Shown one piece after another: positions 1 through 7,720 of a DNA stretch of 64,000 nucleotides (its first letter is position 1; each line of letters starts with the position of its first letter). Under the pieces are notes generated by a model. The model ran no database searches and was not told where the DNA came from. It saw nothing but the letters and a program-made list of their open reading frames with translations. The stretch is from Lewinellaceae bacterium (GTDB taxonomy: Bacteria; Bacteroidota; Bacteroidia; Chitinophagales; Saprospiraceae): NCBI GenBank assembly GCA_016711435.1, contig JADJSY010000084.1, forward strand, positions 1 to 64,000. The letters are read 5' to 3'. A program made the translations under genes and the position numbers.

Positions 1-36
1 AAAAAGCAGCTCGCGGTGTCGCGGGCTGCTTTTTTT
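1..36. terminator. Bidirectional intrinsic terminator
   Basis: A ten base-pair stem (6-15 with 20-29, one G-U pair) closes a GTGT loop. It is flanked by A5 on the left and T7 on the right, so it can stop transcription in both directions. It lies just beyond the 3' end of accD. Confidence 0.85.
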
Positions 37-114
37 ATGAGTTTTGAGTGGCATTACGTTAGAAGTATGAACGCACTCTTTTCTAACGAAATGCCACTCA
101 CTACTCACCACTCA

Positions 115-981
115 CTACTCACCATTCGTGTCCAGGTTTTTTCCAAAAAAGGCCAATAAATCGCCCATTGTTTCGCGCAGGTCCTTGCGGTTGACGATCA
201 GGTCGACGAATCCGTTTTCGAGCAGGTATTCCGCCGTTTGGAAGCCCTCGGGCAGGTCGCGTTTGATGGTTTCGCGGATCACGCGGGGGCCGGCGAATCC
301 GATCAGTGCGCCCGGTTCGGCGAGGTTGATGTCGCCCAGCATGGCATAGGAGGCGGTGACGCCGCCCGTGGTCGGGTCGGTCATCATGGAGAAGTAGGGT
401 AGACCGGCTTTGGCGAGCAGGGTCAGTTTGGCGCTGGTTTTGGCCATTTGCATCAGGGAAAAGGCGCTTTCCATCATGCGGGCGCCGCCCGATTTGGAGA
501 TAATCATCAGGCCGGCGCGGGTTTCCAGGGCGTAGTCGATGGCGAGGGATATTTTTTCGCCCACGACGGAACCCATCGAGCCGCCGATAAATTTAAAATC
601 CATAGCAGCTACAACCAGGGGGTAATCGTGTACGTTGCCGGCGCCGATGGCCAGGGCGTCGTTGAGGCCGGTTTTTTTCCGGCTTTCTTCCAGTCGTTTA
701 TCGTAGGGTTTGAGGTCGGTGAAATGCAGGAAGTCGACCGAGATCAGATCGTCGTGCAGGGTAATAAACTCGTGGTTGTCAAAAAGTATCTCGAAGTATT
801 CCGCCGAACCGATAGCCGTGTGGTAATCACATTTCGGGCATTTGTAAAAGTTGTCGCGCAGGGCGCGCGTGGTGCTGGTTTCCTTACACATTTTGCATTG
901 AAACCAAATGCCTTCCGGGACGTCTTTTTTCGCTTTCGTGGCGGTAGAAATACCTTCGCGCAGTCGTTTGTACCAGCTCAT
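115..981 (-). CDS. accD: Acetyl-CoA carboxylase carboxyltransferase subunit beta
   Basis: This is the beta half of the carboxyltransferase of bacterial acetyl-CoA carboxylase. With AccA it moves the carboxyl group from carboxybiotin to acetyl-CoA, giving malonyl-CoA for fatty acid synthesis in the cytoplasm. The 288-residue length is normal for the family. A four-cysteine zinc ribbon is visible at C29/C32 and C48/C51. It is followed by the crotonase-like fold with the glycine-rich SKSGGARMMES and MTDPTTGGV stretches. The ATG at 981 follows a W3-type word array (about 988-1015). The stop TAG lies inside a GTGAGTAGTGAGTGG word run. accA is not in the window, which is common since accA and accD are often separate in Bacteroidota. 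Confidence 0.97.
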   Translation of the reverse strand: MSWYKRLREGISTATKAKKDVPEGIWFQCKMCKETSTTRALRDNFYKCPKCDYHTAIGSAEYFEILFDNHEFITLHDDLISVDFLHFTDLKPYDKRLEESRKKTGLNDALAIGAGNVHDYPLVVAAMDFKFIGGSMGSVVGEKISLAIDYALETRAGLMIISKSGGARMMESAFSLMQMAKTSAKLTLLAKAGLPYFSMMTDPTTGGVTASYAMLGDINLAEPGALIGFAGPRVIRETIKRDLPEGFQTAEYLLENGFVDLIVNRKDLRETMGDLLAFFGKNLDTNGE

Positions 982-1119
982 ATATTGTTATCCGTTATTG
1001 GTTATTCGTTATCAGTGTTGATACTCAGGCATTTGCAGGAAATTAGCCTAAACAATGTTGTCTGATGCGCTAAGGTCGTATCTGACTGACACAACGGGTA
1101 AAAAACCGTAGTCGGATTG

Positions 1120-1127
1120 CAAAGATA
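1120..1127 (-). promoter_or_regulatory. Putative -7 box (TATCTTTG) upstream of accD
   Basis: Read on the minus strand this is TATCTTTG, an exact match to the Bacteroidota TAnnTTTG -7 element. It would give accD a leader of about 130 nt. A -33 element at ideal spacing is not obvious. Confidence 0.45.
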
Positions 1128-1194
1128 ATGGTAAGAACTACAACACATAGTTTTTCTTCGCTCTCTCACTTCTCACCTCTCACTTCTCACCTCT

Positions 1195-1234
1195 AAAAAA
1201 AAGCCCGGCCAGTCGCGAAGACTAACCGGGCTTT
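1195..1234 (-). terminator. Intrinsic terminator of the SnoaL-like gene
   Basis: AAAGCCCGG (1200-1208) pairs with CCGGGCTTT (1226-1234). On the minus strand the stem is followed by a run of eight T. It sits about 30 nt past the stop codon at 1267. Confidence 0.85.
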
Positions 1235-1266
1235 GCCCTTACACCTCATGGAGGCCGGGAGGGGCT

Positions 1267-1773
1267 TTATTTCCCTGCTTTTTGTTTAACGGCAACTGGT
1301 TTTTCAGTTTGCGTTTTAGCACTTTTCGTAGCCGGTTTTTTATCTGCGGCAGATTTGGCAGATTTTTTAGCCGGAACGGTGGTTTTTTTAGCGGCGGCGG
1401 ATGGTTTGGCGGCCTCGATGGTTTGGCCCATCAGGTACAGTTCTTCCACTACTTTGCCATTGTCCCAGGTGCGGCGGATAACCTCGTTGTACACCATTGG
1501 GCGACCGTAGTGGTCGGTAAAGTCGAAAACGAACTGCGAGTCCGTTACGTTGTCGTTGACAATTTGAACGGCAAAGCGTTCGATATGGTTGATTTGAGCG
1601 ACGTGGCTCAAAAACGAGCGCAGTGCTTCTGTTTTTTGGGCTTTGGAATGGGTTTTGTCGGCCTCATTGCTGCGTGTTACGCAATGGTCGGCAGCAAATG
1701 CTTCAAACGCGCCAAAGATGTCGCCTTGGGCAATCCGGGAGTCCAGTGCGTCCACAAGTTGTTGCAATTTCAT
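1267..1773 (-). CDS. SnoaL-like (NTF2-fold) protein with Lys/Ala-rich tail
   Basis: This is a small protein of 168 residues. Residues about 1-115 resemble the SnoaL/NTF2-like fold: a helical start (MKLQQLVDALDSRI), the HYGRPMVYNEVIRRTW strand region and an ELYLMG end. The last 50 residues are a low-complexity Lys/Ala/Thr/Pro tail like those of histone H1-like proteins, which suggests nucleic acid or surface binding. The substrate cannot be read from the sequence. The frame stays open upstream to 1893, but the ATG at 1773 was chosen because a full promoter (1810-1839) lies about 30 nt upstream and the homology-like part begins there. Confidence 0.75.
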   Translation of the reverse strand: MKLQQLVDALDSRIAQGDIFGAFEAFAADHCVTRSNEADKTHSKAQKTEALRSFLSHVAQINHIERFAVQIVNDNVTDSQFVFDFTDHYGRPMVYNEVIRRTWDNGKVVEELYLMGQTIEAAKPSAAAKKTTVPAKKSAKSAADKKPATKSAKTQTEKPVAVKQKAGK

Positions 1774-1809
1774 AAGTCGAATTTCAGTTTGGTGAAAAAA
1801 AATCTGACG

Positions 1810-1839
1810 CAAAGATACGACAAAATTATTAAAACCAAA
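1810..1839 (-). promoter_or_regulatory. Bacteroidota-type promoter
   Basis: On the minus strand TTTG (plus 1836-1839) and TATCTTTG (plus 1810-1817) are 18 nt apart, matching the -33/-7 layout of Bacteroidota sigma factor promoters. The expected start of transcription is near 1803, which supports translation from 1773. Confidence 0.65.
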
Positions 1840-2009
1840 TAATAGTCTGAAAGATGACTCTATATTAACGTTTTGTAAAATTATAATTGCCAATAAATTA
1901 AGAATACGAGTGGAGGCCTGGCGATTTGAGAAAAAAGGATATTTGGATAATTGCTGTGGGGTTTTACAGAATTATATTTTGCAGAATTGATATTTTTTTT
2001 GGATTAAAT

Positions 2010-2223
2010 GGCACACGGATTTAAAGGATTGGACACGGATTTTTCCGCGCTTCGCGCTCGTAGGAATAATAGCAACACGGATGACGCGGATGACGCTGAT
2101 TTACACGGATTTTCCCTCGTAGAGTTGACCTAACGGAATCAACCCATATTGTGGTACACTGTAGCGTACACCACATTATGGGTTGTTGGTATAAAAACCG
2201 GTCAACTCTACGAGGGAAAATCC
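2010..2223. repeat. CACGGAT-type word array with long palindrome
   Basis: This fills most of the 519-base gap 1774-2292. First come words of the ACACGGATTT/GACGCGGATGACG type (2010-2110). Then comes a nested palindrome: 24-base arms 2107-2130 and 2200-2223 are perfect complements, and inner arms 2141-2155 and 2170-2184 have one mismatch. Open frames here are by-products of the palindrome and are not annotated. No other gene is visible between 1774 and 2292. Confidence 0.8.
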
Positions 2224-2292
2224 GTAGAAATCGCGTCATCCGATATCTATCGTTATCTTGACGGAATCCGTACACCCTTCAATCCAAAAATC

Positions 2293-2577
2293 CTACTTAA
2301 TATCGTCCGTCTTCTTCCCCGCCGCCTTGACTAAGAAAAACAGCACGACACCCACCATCACAAAATTGAGCACGGCATTGATAAAGTTCCCAACCTTGAT
2401 ATTGCCGACCATGACAAAAGAAAAATCGGGATTGCCCGTAATGTATCCGAGGATCGGAGAGATGATATCGTTCACCAAGGAATCGATAATTTTGGCGAAA
2501 GCGCCGGCGATGATAACGGCGATAGCAAGTGCCAGCACATCGCCCCGCAACAGAAATGCTTTGAGTTCCTGAATCAT
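2293..2577 (-). CDS. mscL: Large-conductance mechanosensitive channel
   Basis: MscL is an inner-membrane channel that opens under membrane tension and releases solutes during hypo-osmotic shock. The protein is 94 residues, short but complete. It has the N-terminal amphipathic helix (MIQELKAFLLRGDV), a first membrane helix rich in Ala/Ile (LALAIAVIIAGAFAKII), a short periplasmic loop, a second membrane helix (FVMVGVVLFFLV) and a charged tail KKTDDIK. The ATG at 2577 was chosen over the longer frame to 2634, because known MscL proteins start just before this amphipathic helix. The C-terminal bundle is shorter than in E. coli. Confidence 0.93.
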   Translation of the reverse strand: MIQELKAFLLRGDVLALAIAVIIAGAFAKIIDSLVNDIISPILGYITGNPDFSFVMVGNIKVGNFINAVLNFVMVGVVLFFLVKAAGKKTDDIK

Positions 2578-3163
2578 AATTGTTTCGTTTTGAATGATGA
2601 TAGAAGAAGCCTTGTTGCAGCACACCTGGCTCAAGCCTGCCGCAACAAGGCTGTTACGGCGGTAAAAGTATCCAACCGGATATGATAATTTTTAATAATC
2701 AGAATTTTTTTTGAATAAAGTCGTCTTTGGCAAATGCAGGAATATCGAGTAGGGCCGGCCCTCGTGGCAAACACATCAAAATCGCTATGAAAAAGGCACT
2801 GATTGCTCCTTAGCAGGGTGTCATTTCGGGTTTAAAACTTTCGGAAGTTGGAAAAAATGTTTTTACGCGCCAAACTATAGTTGCTAAAGGCAATGTGAAA
2901 CTGACATCCCAAATTTTGGCGTAAAAGACTGCGAGCGTCAAATCTATGTTCTACAGCACCCGTAGCGTAATTTAAACACATGGCACATAGAAACATAGCG
3001 TGTACTCTCAACTGTCTTCATGTGCCTATGTGTTAACCGCTCACAAAGTGAACACATAGATTTGATTAACTTTCTCTTCCTAAATGGATGATTCGTTAGC
3101 ACCCAAAACTTTATCTGGTATCCTTTGGCCAAGATTTCAAACATCTGACTTTTGACACAACCC
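2578..3163. other. Gene-free spacer with hairpins
   Basis: No protein gene is supported here. Visible structures are a 10-bp hairpin in the mscL leader (2609-2618 with 2642-2651), a hairpin with TTTTACGC at 2861-2868 pairing with GCGTAAAA at 2919-2926, and words of the CACATAG/CATGTG type at 2958-3060 that can partly pair with each other. An open frame at 2944-3222 minus overlaps hemW and looks like chance. Confidence 0.6.
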
Positions 3164-4297
3164 CTATGCCTTATCGAGGAACAATTCCATCGCAATGCGG
3201 TCGGCCAGCAGTTTTCCCGCACGGGTCAGTCGGTACACGGGGCCGTATTGTTCAACGGTTCCGGCTGCCAGGTAAGGTTGTACGGCCTGCTCGAAATACG
3301 CGGTATAGCCGTAGCCCAGGGCCTCAAGTTTTTCCGGCTCTACGCCCCAGATCGTCCGAAGCGCTGTCATGATGTACTCGTTAAAACGTTGGGTAGGACT
3401 GAGTACTTCGCGTTCCGACGGCACTTTCTGTTCATTTAAATCTTTGATATACAGCGCATTGTTGGCGATATTCCATTGCCGCGACACGCCGTCGAAGGAA
3501 TGCGCCGAGGGGCCGGCGCCGAGGTAGTGTTCGCCGCGCCAGTAGCTGCTGTTGTGGCGGGCGTAGTGGCCCGGCCGGGCGAAATTGGAAATTTCATAGT
3601 GGTCGAATCCCTGTTCTTCCGTGGCCTGCATGAGGTATTCCAACTGCCGGGCGGCCTTTTCTTCCTCCACCGGAGGCTGCTGCCCGCGGCGTACGAAGGT
3701 TCCGAGCGCCGTGCCTTCTTCCACCGTCAGGCAATAACACGAAAGGTGGGGAATGCCGTATGCAAACGCGATGGCGAGGTTTTCCTGCCACTGCGCATCG
3801 GAGGTCGTCGGCGCGCCGTAAATCAGATCGATCGTCAAATCATGGAAGCCCGCATGCAGGGCGTCGTCGAGGCATTGCCGGGCGTGCTGTGCGTGGTGTG
3901 CGCGGTTCATCCAGCGCAGGTCTGCATCGCTGAACGACTGAATACCAATACTCAGGCGGTTGACCGGGGTGTATTGGCGCAGGTCGCGCAGTTTTTCGGC
4001 CGAAAGGTCGTCGGGATTGGCTTCCAGCGTTATTTCTGCCGCGGCATCTACCTGGTACAGGCGATGGATGGTTTCAAAAATGCGCTCCAGGTCTTTGGTA
4101 TCCAACAAGGAAGGAGTGCCTCCGCCAAAATAAACGGAACTGATTTCGGCATTGTTCAGGTAATCCCGCCGCAATTCCAGTTCTGTCAGGATCGCTGTCA
4201 CCATCGCATCTTTTTGCCGCAGGGAGGTGGAAAAATGAAAGTTGCAGTAATGACAGGCCTGTTTGCAAAAGGGGATATGGAGGTAGATGCCGGGCAA
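3164..4297 (-). CDS. hemW: Radical SAM heme chaperone HemW
   Basis: HemW is a radical SAM protein related to oxygen-independent coproporphyrinogen oxidase HemN. It binds and delivers heme rather than acting as an oxidase. The 377-residue length fits. The radical SAM cluster cysteines are C11, C15 and C18 in FCKQACHYC, followed by the GGGTPS motif near residue 59. The HemN C-terminal domain follows (RFNEYIMTALRTIWGV). It lacks the N-terminal extension of true HemN. Translation must start at TTG 4297 or nearby: no ATG lies between this codon and the stop of the preceding minus-strand gene at 4336, and that gap is entirely a TCTCACTTC word array. HemD and HemB also lie in this window but not in an operon with it. 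Confidence 0.93.
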   Translation of the reverse strand: MPGIYLHIPFCKQACHYCNFHFSTSLRQKDAMVTAILTELELRRDYLNNAEISSVYFGGGTPSLLDTKDLERIFETIHRLYQVDAAAEITLEANPDDLSAEKLRDLRQYTPVNRLSIGIQSFSDADLRWMNRAHHAQHARQCLDDALHAGFHDLTIDLIYGAPTTSDAQWQENLAIAFAYGIPHLSCYCLTVEEGTALGTFVRRGQQPPVEEEKAARQLEYLMQATEEQGFDHYEISNFARPGHYARHNSSYWRGEHYLGAGPSAHSFDGVSRQWNIANNALYIKDLNEQKVPSEREVLSPTQRFNEYIMTALRTIWGVEPEKLEALGYGYTAYFEQAVQPYLAAGTVEQYGPVYRLTRAGKLLADRIAMELFLDKA

Positions 4298-4302
4298 AAT
4301 TA

Positions 4303-4335
4303 GAAGTGAGAGGTGAGAAGTGAGAGGTGAGAGGG
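4303..4335. repeat. W1 word array (AGAAGTGAGAGGTGAG)
   Basis: Three copies of an AGTGAGAGGTGAGA-like word fill the whole gap between the DUF4129 stop and the hemW start. No promoter or Shine-Dalgarno site is visible in it. Confidence 0.8.
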
Positions 4336-5139
4336 TTAGATGCGGGTGAGGAGGTTTTTAAATTCGGGTTCCAGTTGTTGAAAAGCCGTTGCATCGAGTG
4401 GCTGGTTGCCATACCAGACGCGTTCGTAAATACGCGTAGTGGCCCGGAAATCAGCCGCCGCCCGGTGCGTGCGTGTTTCGCGCAGGTAATCGCGGTTGGT
4501 TTTTTCACGCGACCAGCGGATAGCGCCCGATTCAGATAACTGCTTGATAACCTGCAAGTAATAAAGCCTGATGGCTAAGGGGTAGTTGCCGGCCGTCAGT
4601 GCTTCGCGCAGGAAACGTTCCAGGTCCGTTTCGTGGATATACTGCTCCACATTGTCGACCGTAATTTCCACGCCGTCGCGGGCAATCTGGCGGTTGCGCG
4701 GCGCATTCATGCTGTGGTAAATCGCATAAGCAATCCCGGCAATGGCTGCCATGATGGCCAGCACCTGCAACAACTGTCCAAGCCAGGAAGCAATTCCCCC
4801 CCAATCGAACGGGTTGATTGGGTTTTTTGGCTTCTCCGGTTCTTCTTTTTTCGGCTTCGGCACATCCTTGCTGTAATCCAGGCCTGAAGCGGCTTTAGCC
4901 CACTGTTGTTCTTCCAGGGCCCGCATCGCCACAGGCCGCGCAGGCGGGGGCGTATAAGGCTGGCTATATACTTCTTCCGGCTCCTCCATCAGCGTTTCCG
5001 GGGCGGCCTCTATTACTTCTACTTCCGGCAGCGCTACCACTGAGTCCGGCTGCTGTGCGCACAAAGCCGTATACCCCCAAATTAGAAGGAGGAATGAGAA
5101 TAGGAATGAGGAATGAGGGATGAGGGATGAGGGGCGCAC
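4336..5139 (-). CDS. DUF4129 membrane protein
   Basis: This is a 267-residue protein with an N-terminal hydrophobic signal segment, a periplasmic Pro/Glu-rich part, one membrane helix (about residues 118-140, LLQVLAIMAAIAGIAYAIY) and a C-terminal DUF4129 domain (about 185-265: LYYLQVIKQL, TNRDYLRET, YERVWYG). DUF4129 proteins sit in clusters with SpoIIM, RDD, DUF58 and MoxR proteins, and the SpoIIM gene upstream on this strand fits that. Their biochemical role is unknown. The likely GTG start at 5139 lies inside a CCTCATTCC word array, so the first part of the signal peptide (PSSLIPHSSF) is encoded by spacer words. Confidence 0.82.
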   Translation of the reverse strand: MRPSSLIPHSSFLFSFLLLIWGYTALCAQQPDSVVALPEVEVIEAAPETLMEEPEEVYSQPYTPPPARPVAMRALEEQQWAKAASGLDYSKDVPKPKKEEPEKPKNPINPFDWGGIASWLGQLLQVLAIMAAIAGIAYAIYHSMNAPRNRQIARDGVEITVDNVEQYIHETDLERFLREALTAGNYPLAIRLYYLQVIKQLSESGAIRWSREKTNRDYLRETRTHRAAADFRATTRIYERVWYGNQPLDATAFQQLEPEFKNLLTRI

Positions 5140-5261
5140 TGTTTTTTTGAATTTTTAAGTGTTAAAATATTGAAAATCAATGAATTATTAAAGTTCGACA
5201 CGCTTATTCAGCAATTTCTAATGTAAGAAAATCGCGTAAAATCAGACGTTCAGGGCTGGTT

Positions 5262-5631
5262 GGCAAAGGGGCTTTACATACGTTTACTAAACCTTCAAGG
5301 TTTAGTAAACGTAGTACCAAAACTTGGCATTACTTTTAATCCCTAAACGAATGCATCACCGCCAAAAGCAAAAAAGTCGATGCTGCCAAGCGCTTTACAT
5401 ACGTTTACTAAACCTTCAAGGTTTAGTAAACGTAGTACCAAAACTTGGCATTACTTGAATTCCGGACAAATGTATCACCGCCAAAAGCAAAAAAACGAAG
5501 CCCGCTAAGCGCTTTGCACACGTTTACTAAACCTTCAAGGTTTAGTAAACGTAGTACCAAAACTTGGCATTACTTTTAATCCCTAAACGAATGCATCACC
5601 GCCAAAAGCCAAAAAGTCGATGCCGCCAAGC
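5262..5631. repeat. Three tandem ~120-bp repeats, each with a perfect palindrome
   Basis: Three head-to-tail copies (about 5262-5390, 5391-5510, 5511-5631) fill the gap between the SpoIIM and DUF4129 genes. Each has a palindrome, GTTTACTAAACCTT, a central C, then its complement: 35 nt at 5279-5313, 35 nt at 5400-5434 and 33 nt at 5520-5552. Each copy continues with TAGTACCAAAACTTGGCAT and then CACCGCCAAAAGC. The palindromes are better conserved than the 3' halves; copy 2 differs most. Confidence 0.92.
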
Positions 5632-5655
5632 GGGAAGTCTCTCACCTCTCACTTC

Positions 5656-7515
5656 TCATTCTCTCGCCAGCCCCCTAATCTGCCGCGCCTTCCCCACTTG
5701 TTCAACCCCCTTTTGCAGGCTGGCGGCATCGGCGATTTCCCGAAAGGAGAAATACTGTAAAGCGCCGCCGAGCAGGATCATCAGAAAAAAGAGGTACAAC
5801 AAAATGCCGGCCACCCAGGTTGTGGTGACCGTACTGAATATGGCCATCGATTCCCCGCCGGACGGCGCCAGCCAACTGAACAATTGCAGGGTCATCTGCC
5901 AGATGGGCGTATCGAGAAACAGGAAAAACAACAGGGTGAGGTTTACCGTCATCAGGCCGAGCAGGAAAGCAGGGCCCCACTGTATCAGGCGAAACATCCG
6001 AACCAGGGCGATGGCAGGATTGAGGTTTTCAAAATATATCACCGCCGCCCACACTGCCAGCAGCGGATAGACTGCCATAGCGAGCATCCAGGCCAAAGCG
6101 CCGTTTTCCGCGCGCAGAAACAGGATAAAAAGGGGCATCAGCAAGGCCAAAGGCAGCGCCGACAACCACACCCGCCAGCGGGGAAACAGGGGCCGCTCCG
6201 AGGTATCCATTTCCAGTTCCAAAGCCCGAAAAGCAGCAACACCCAGCAGAGACAACAATATGATCTGCACATAATACAACATCGGCACCGGCGCATCCCC
6301 AAAAAAATCGCCCGAACCGGATAATACGCCCAGCGGCATTTCCGAGAAAGAAAAGGTCTGGCTGGTTTTTTCTGTGGACAATCCAAAGGCCCAGGCCATG
6401 AATAAAGCAGTGACGCCCAGCAAGGCGCCCAAAGTCATTTTCGGATGCCTGAACAGGACCGAAAAGGTGTCGGACAGTACTTCTCCCGCATTTTTGACGG
6501 CGTTGAAATTAATGGCCTGTATCCGGTCGGGCGGCAATTCTTTATCATGCGCCGGTTGCCGGAACGCGCCCGTCCGGGTTTTGTGCCAGGGCAACCAGAC
6601 AAAATACCAGAGTATAAAAAAGAGGGAAGTCAGGATAAAAAGCCCGCGGATGAAATCGGGCGTTTCCGTAAACCGGGTAAAAAAGCCTTCAAAAATGGCC
6701 GCCAAAACGATGATGGGAACGATGCCGACAAATATTTTCAAGCCGCGCCGCATCGTAATCTGGAACGCCTGCGAGCGGCGGTATGTGCCGGGAAAAAGCA
6801 GCCCCGAACCGGCCACCAAACCGGCGGCTCCGGCAATGATGATCGCGCTGATTTCCAGGGTGCCGTGAATCCAGATCGTCAGAAAAGAAGGCCAGAAAAC
6901 GCCTTGTTCAATAAAAAAATACTGAAAAGCGCCCACCATGATGCCATTATACAACATGATAAATACCGTGCCGATAGAAGCCAGCACACCGAATACAGCC
7001 GTTCGCAGGGCCACAAAAAGATTGTTGGCAGCAATACCGATACTCATGCCCAGCGGGCCGGATTCTTTGTACACGGCCATTGGGTCGCCCTTTTCAATAT
7101 TCTCCAGGGTCATGTCAACATACTGATCGCCGAGGATGACCCTGGCAAAATCAGGATTAATTATACTGGACACCACGCCGATGGTGAAAGCCAGGGCGAA
7201 AATGGCAAACGACAGCCACAAGGCTTTGCGCGAAGTCCACATCAACTGGGGCAATTCATCCGTCCAGAACAGGCGCAGGCGCTCCGCCGGAAAACGTTTG
7301 CCCCGGTAAATATTGTGAAAAATGCGCTGCGCCAACGTATTGAGGTACATCCGAACCGAGCGGTTGGGATAAAATGTGCGGGCATAGCTCAGGTCGTCGG
7401 TGATCTGCACAAACAAATCGTTGAGCTTGTCCGGGTCGCGCCGATCTTCCCGGAGCATTTGCTCAAAGTCGGCCCACTTTTCCTTGTTCTGCTCTATGAA
7501 TTTGGTCTCCCGCAT
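5656..7515 (-). CDS. SpoIIM-family membrane protein with extra C-terminal membrane domain
   Basis: The protein is 619 residues, about twice the usual 320 of Bacteroidota SpoIIM-like proteins. Residues 1-310 match that family: a charged N-terminus (MRETKFIEQNKEKWADFEQ), the DLSYARTFYPNR segment, then several membrane helices, with GTLEISAIIIAGAAG typical of the SpoIIM core. Residues about 350-600 form a second membrane module with six or so hydrophobic segments (for example LSALPLALLMPLFILFL). The second part is not recognised. The role of these proteins outside sporulation is unknown. The neighbour DUF4129 gene is a standard partner. The stop codon lies in the first word of a GAATGAGAAGTGAGAGG array. 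Confidence 0.85.
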   Translation of the reverse strand: MRETKFIEQNKEKWADFEQMLREDRRDPDKLNDLFVQITDDLSYARTFYPNRSVRMYLNTLAQRIFHNIYRGKRFPAERLRLFWTDELPQLMWTSRKALWLSFAIFALAFTIGVVSSIINPDFARVILGDQYVDMTLENIEKGDPMAVYKESGPLGMSIGIAANNLFVALRTAVFGVLASIGTVFIMLYNGIMVGAFQYFFIEQGVFWPSFLTIWIHGTLEISAIIIAGAAGLVAGSGLLFPGTYRRSQAFQITMRRGLKIFVGIVPIIVLAAIFEGFFTRFTETPDFIRGLFILTSLFFILWYFVWLPWHKTRTGAFRQPAHDKELPPDRIQAINFNAVKNAGEVLSDTFSVLFRHPKMTLGALLGVTALFMAWAFGLSTEKTSQTFSFSEMPLGVLSGSGDFFGDAPVPMLYYVQIILLSLLGVAAFRALELEMDTSERPLFPRWRVWLSALPLALLMPLFILFLRAENGALAWMLAMAVYPLLAVWAAVIYFENLNPAIALVRMFRLIQWGPAFLLGLMTVNLTLLFFLFLDTPIWQMTLQLFSWLAPSGGESMAIFSTVTTTWVAGILLYLFFLMILLGGALQYFSFREIADAASLQKGVEQVGKARQIRGLARE

Positions 7516-7720
7516 TTTGGTTATCCGTTATTAGTTATTGGTTATCAGGGTGGTTATGCATCAACGCCAAGAAACAAGTTAGTCGTCGTGCTTAGCCATG
7601 AAGGTCAACCAAGAGTGCGCCATGTTGATTGGGGTAAACGGGTTGGTTTTGCCAAAGGCGGATGAAACGGCATCCACTCTACCAGAATGCCAAACCTGAC
7701 ACAGATAACCGATAACTAAC
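7516..7720. repeat. W3 word spacer (GTTATCGGTTATC type)
   Basis: TTATCCGTTATTAGTTATTGGTTATCAGGGTGG words begin at about 7518 and pair with GATAACCGATAACTAA at about 7695-7712. Between them lies a stretch with no recognisable gene. Confidence 0.6.

Noticed and set aside
448..1065. Long plus-strand frame opposite accD
   Set aside because: It is the antisense shadow of accD; the minus strand encodes a complete, conserved protein.
2021..2334. Short genes in the palindrome near 2.1-2.3 kb
   Set aside because: They occur on both strands of a palindrome and have no family pattern.
5262..5631. CRISPR array
   Set aside because: The three units are about 120 bp long with palindromes and near-identical spacers between them; there are no variable spacers and no cas genes.
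6445..7665. 406-codon plus-strand frame opposite SpoIIM
   Set aside because: It has no protein-like features and its composition follows from the codon use of the real minus-strand gene.
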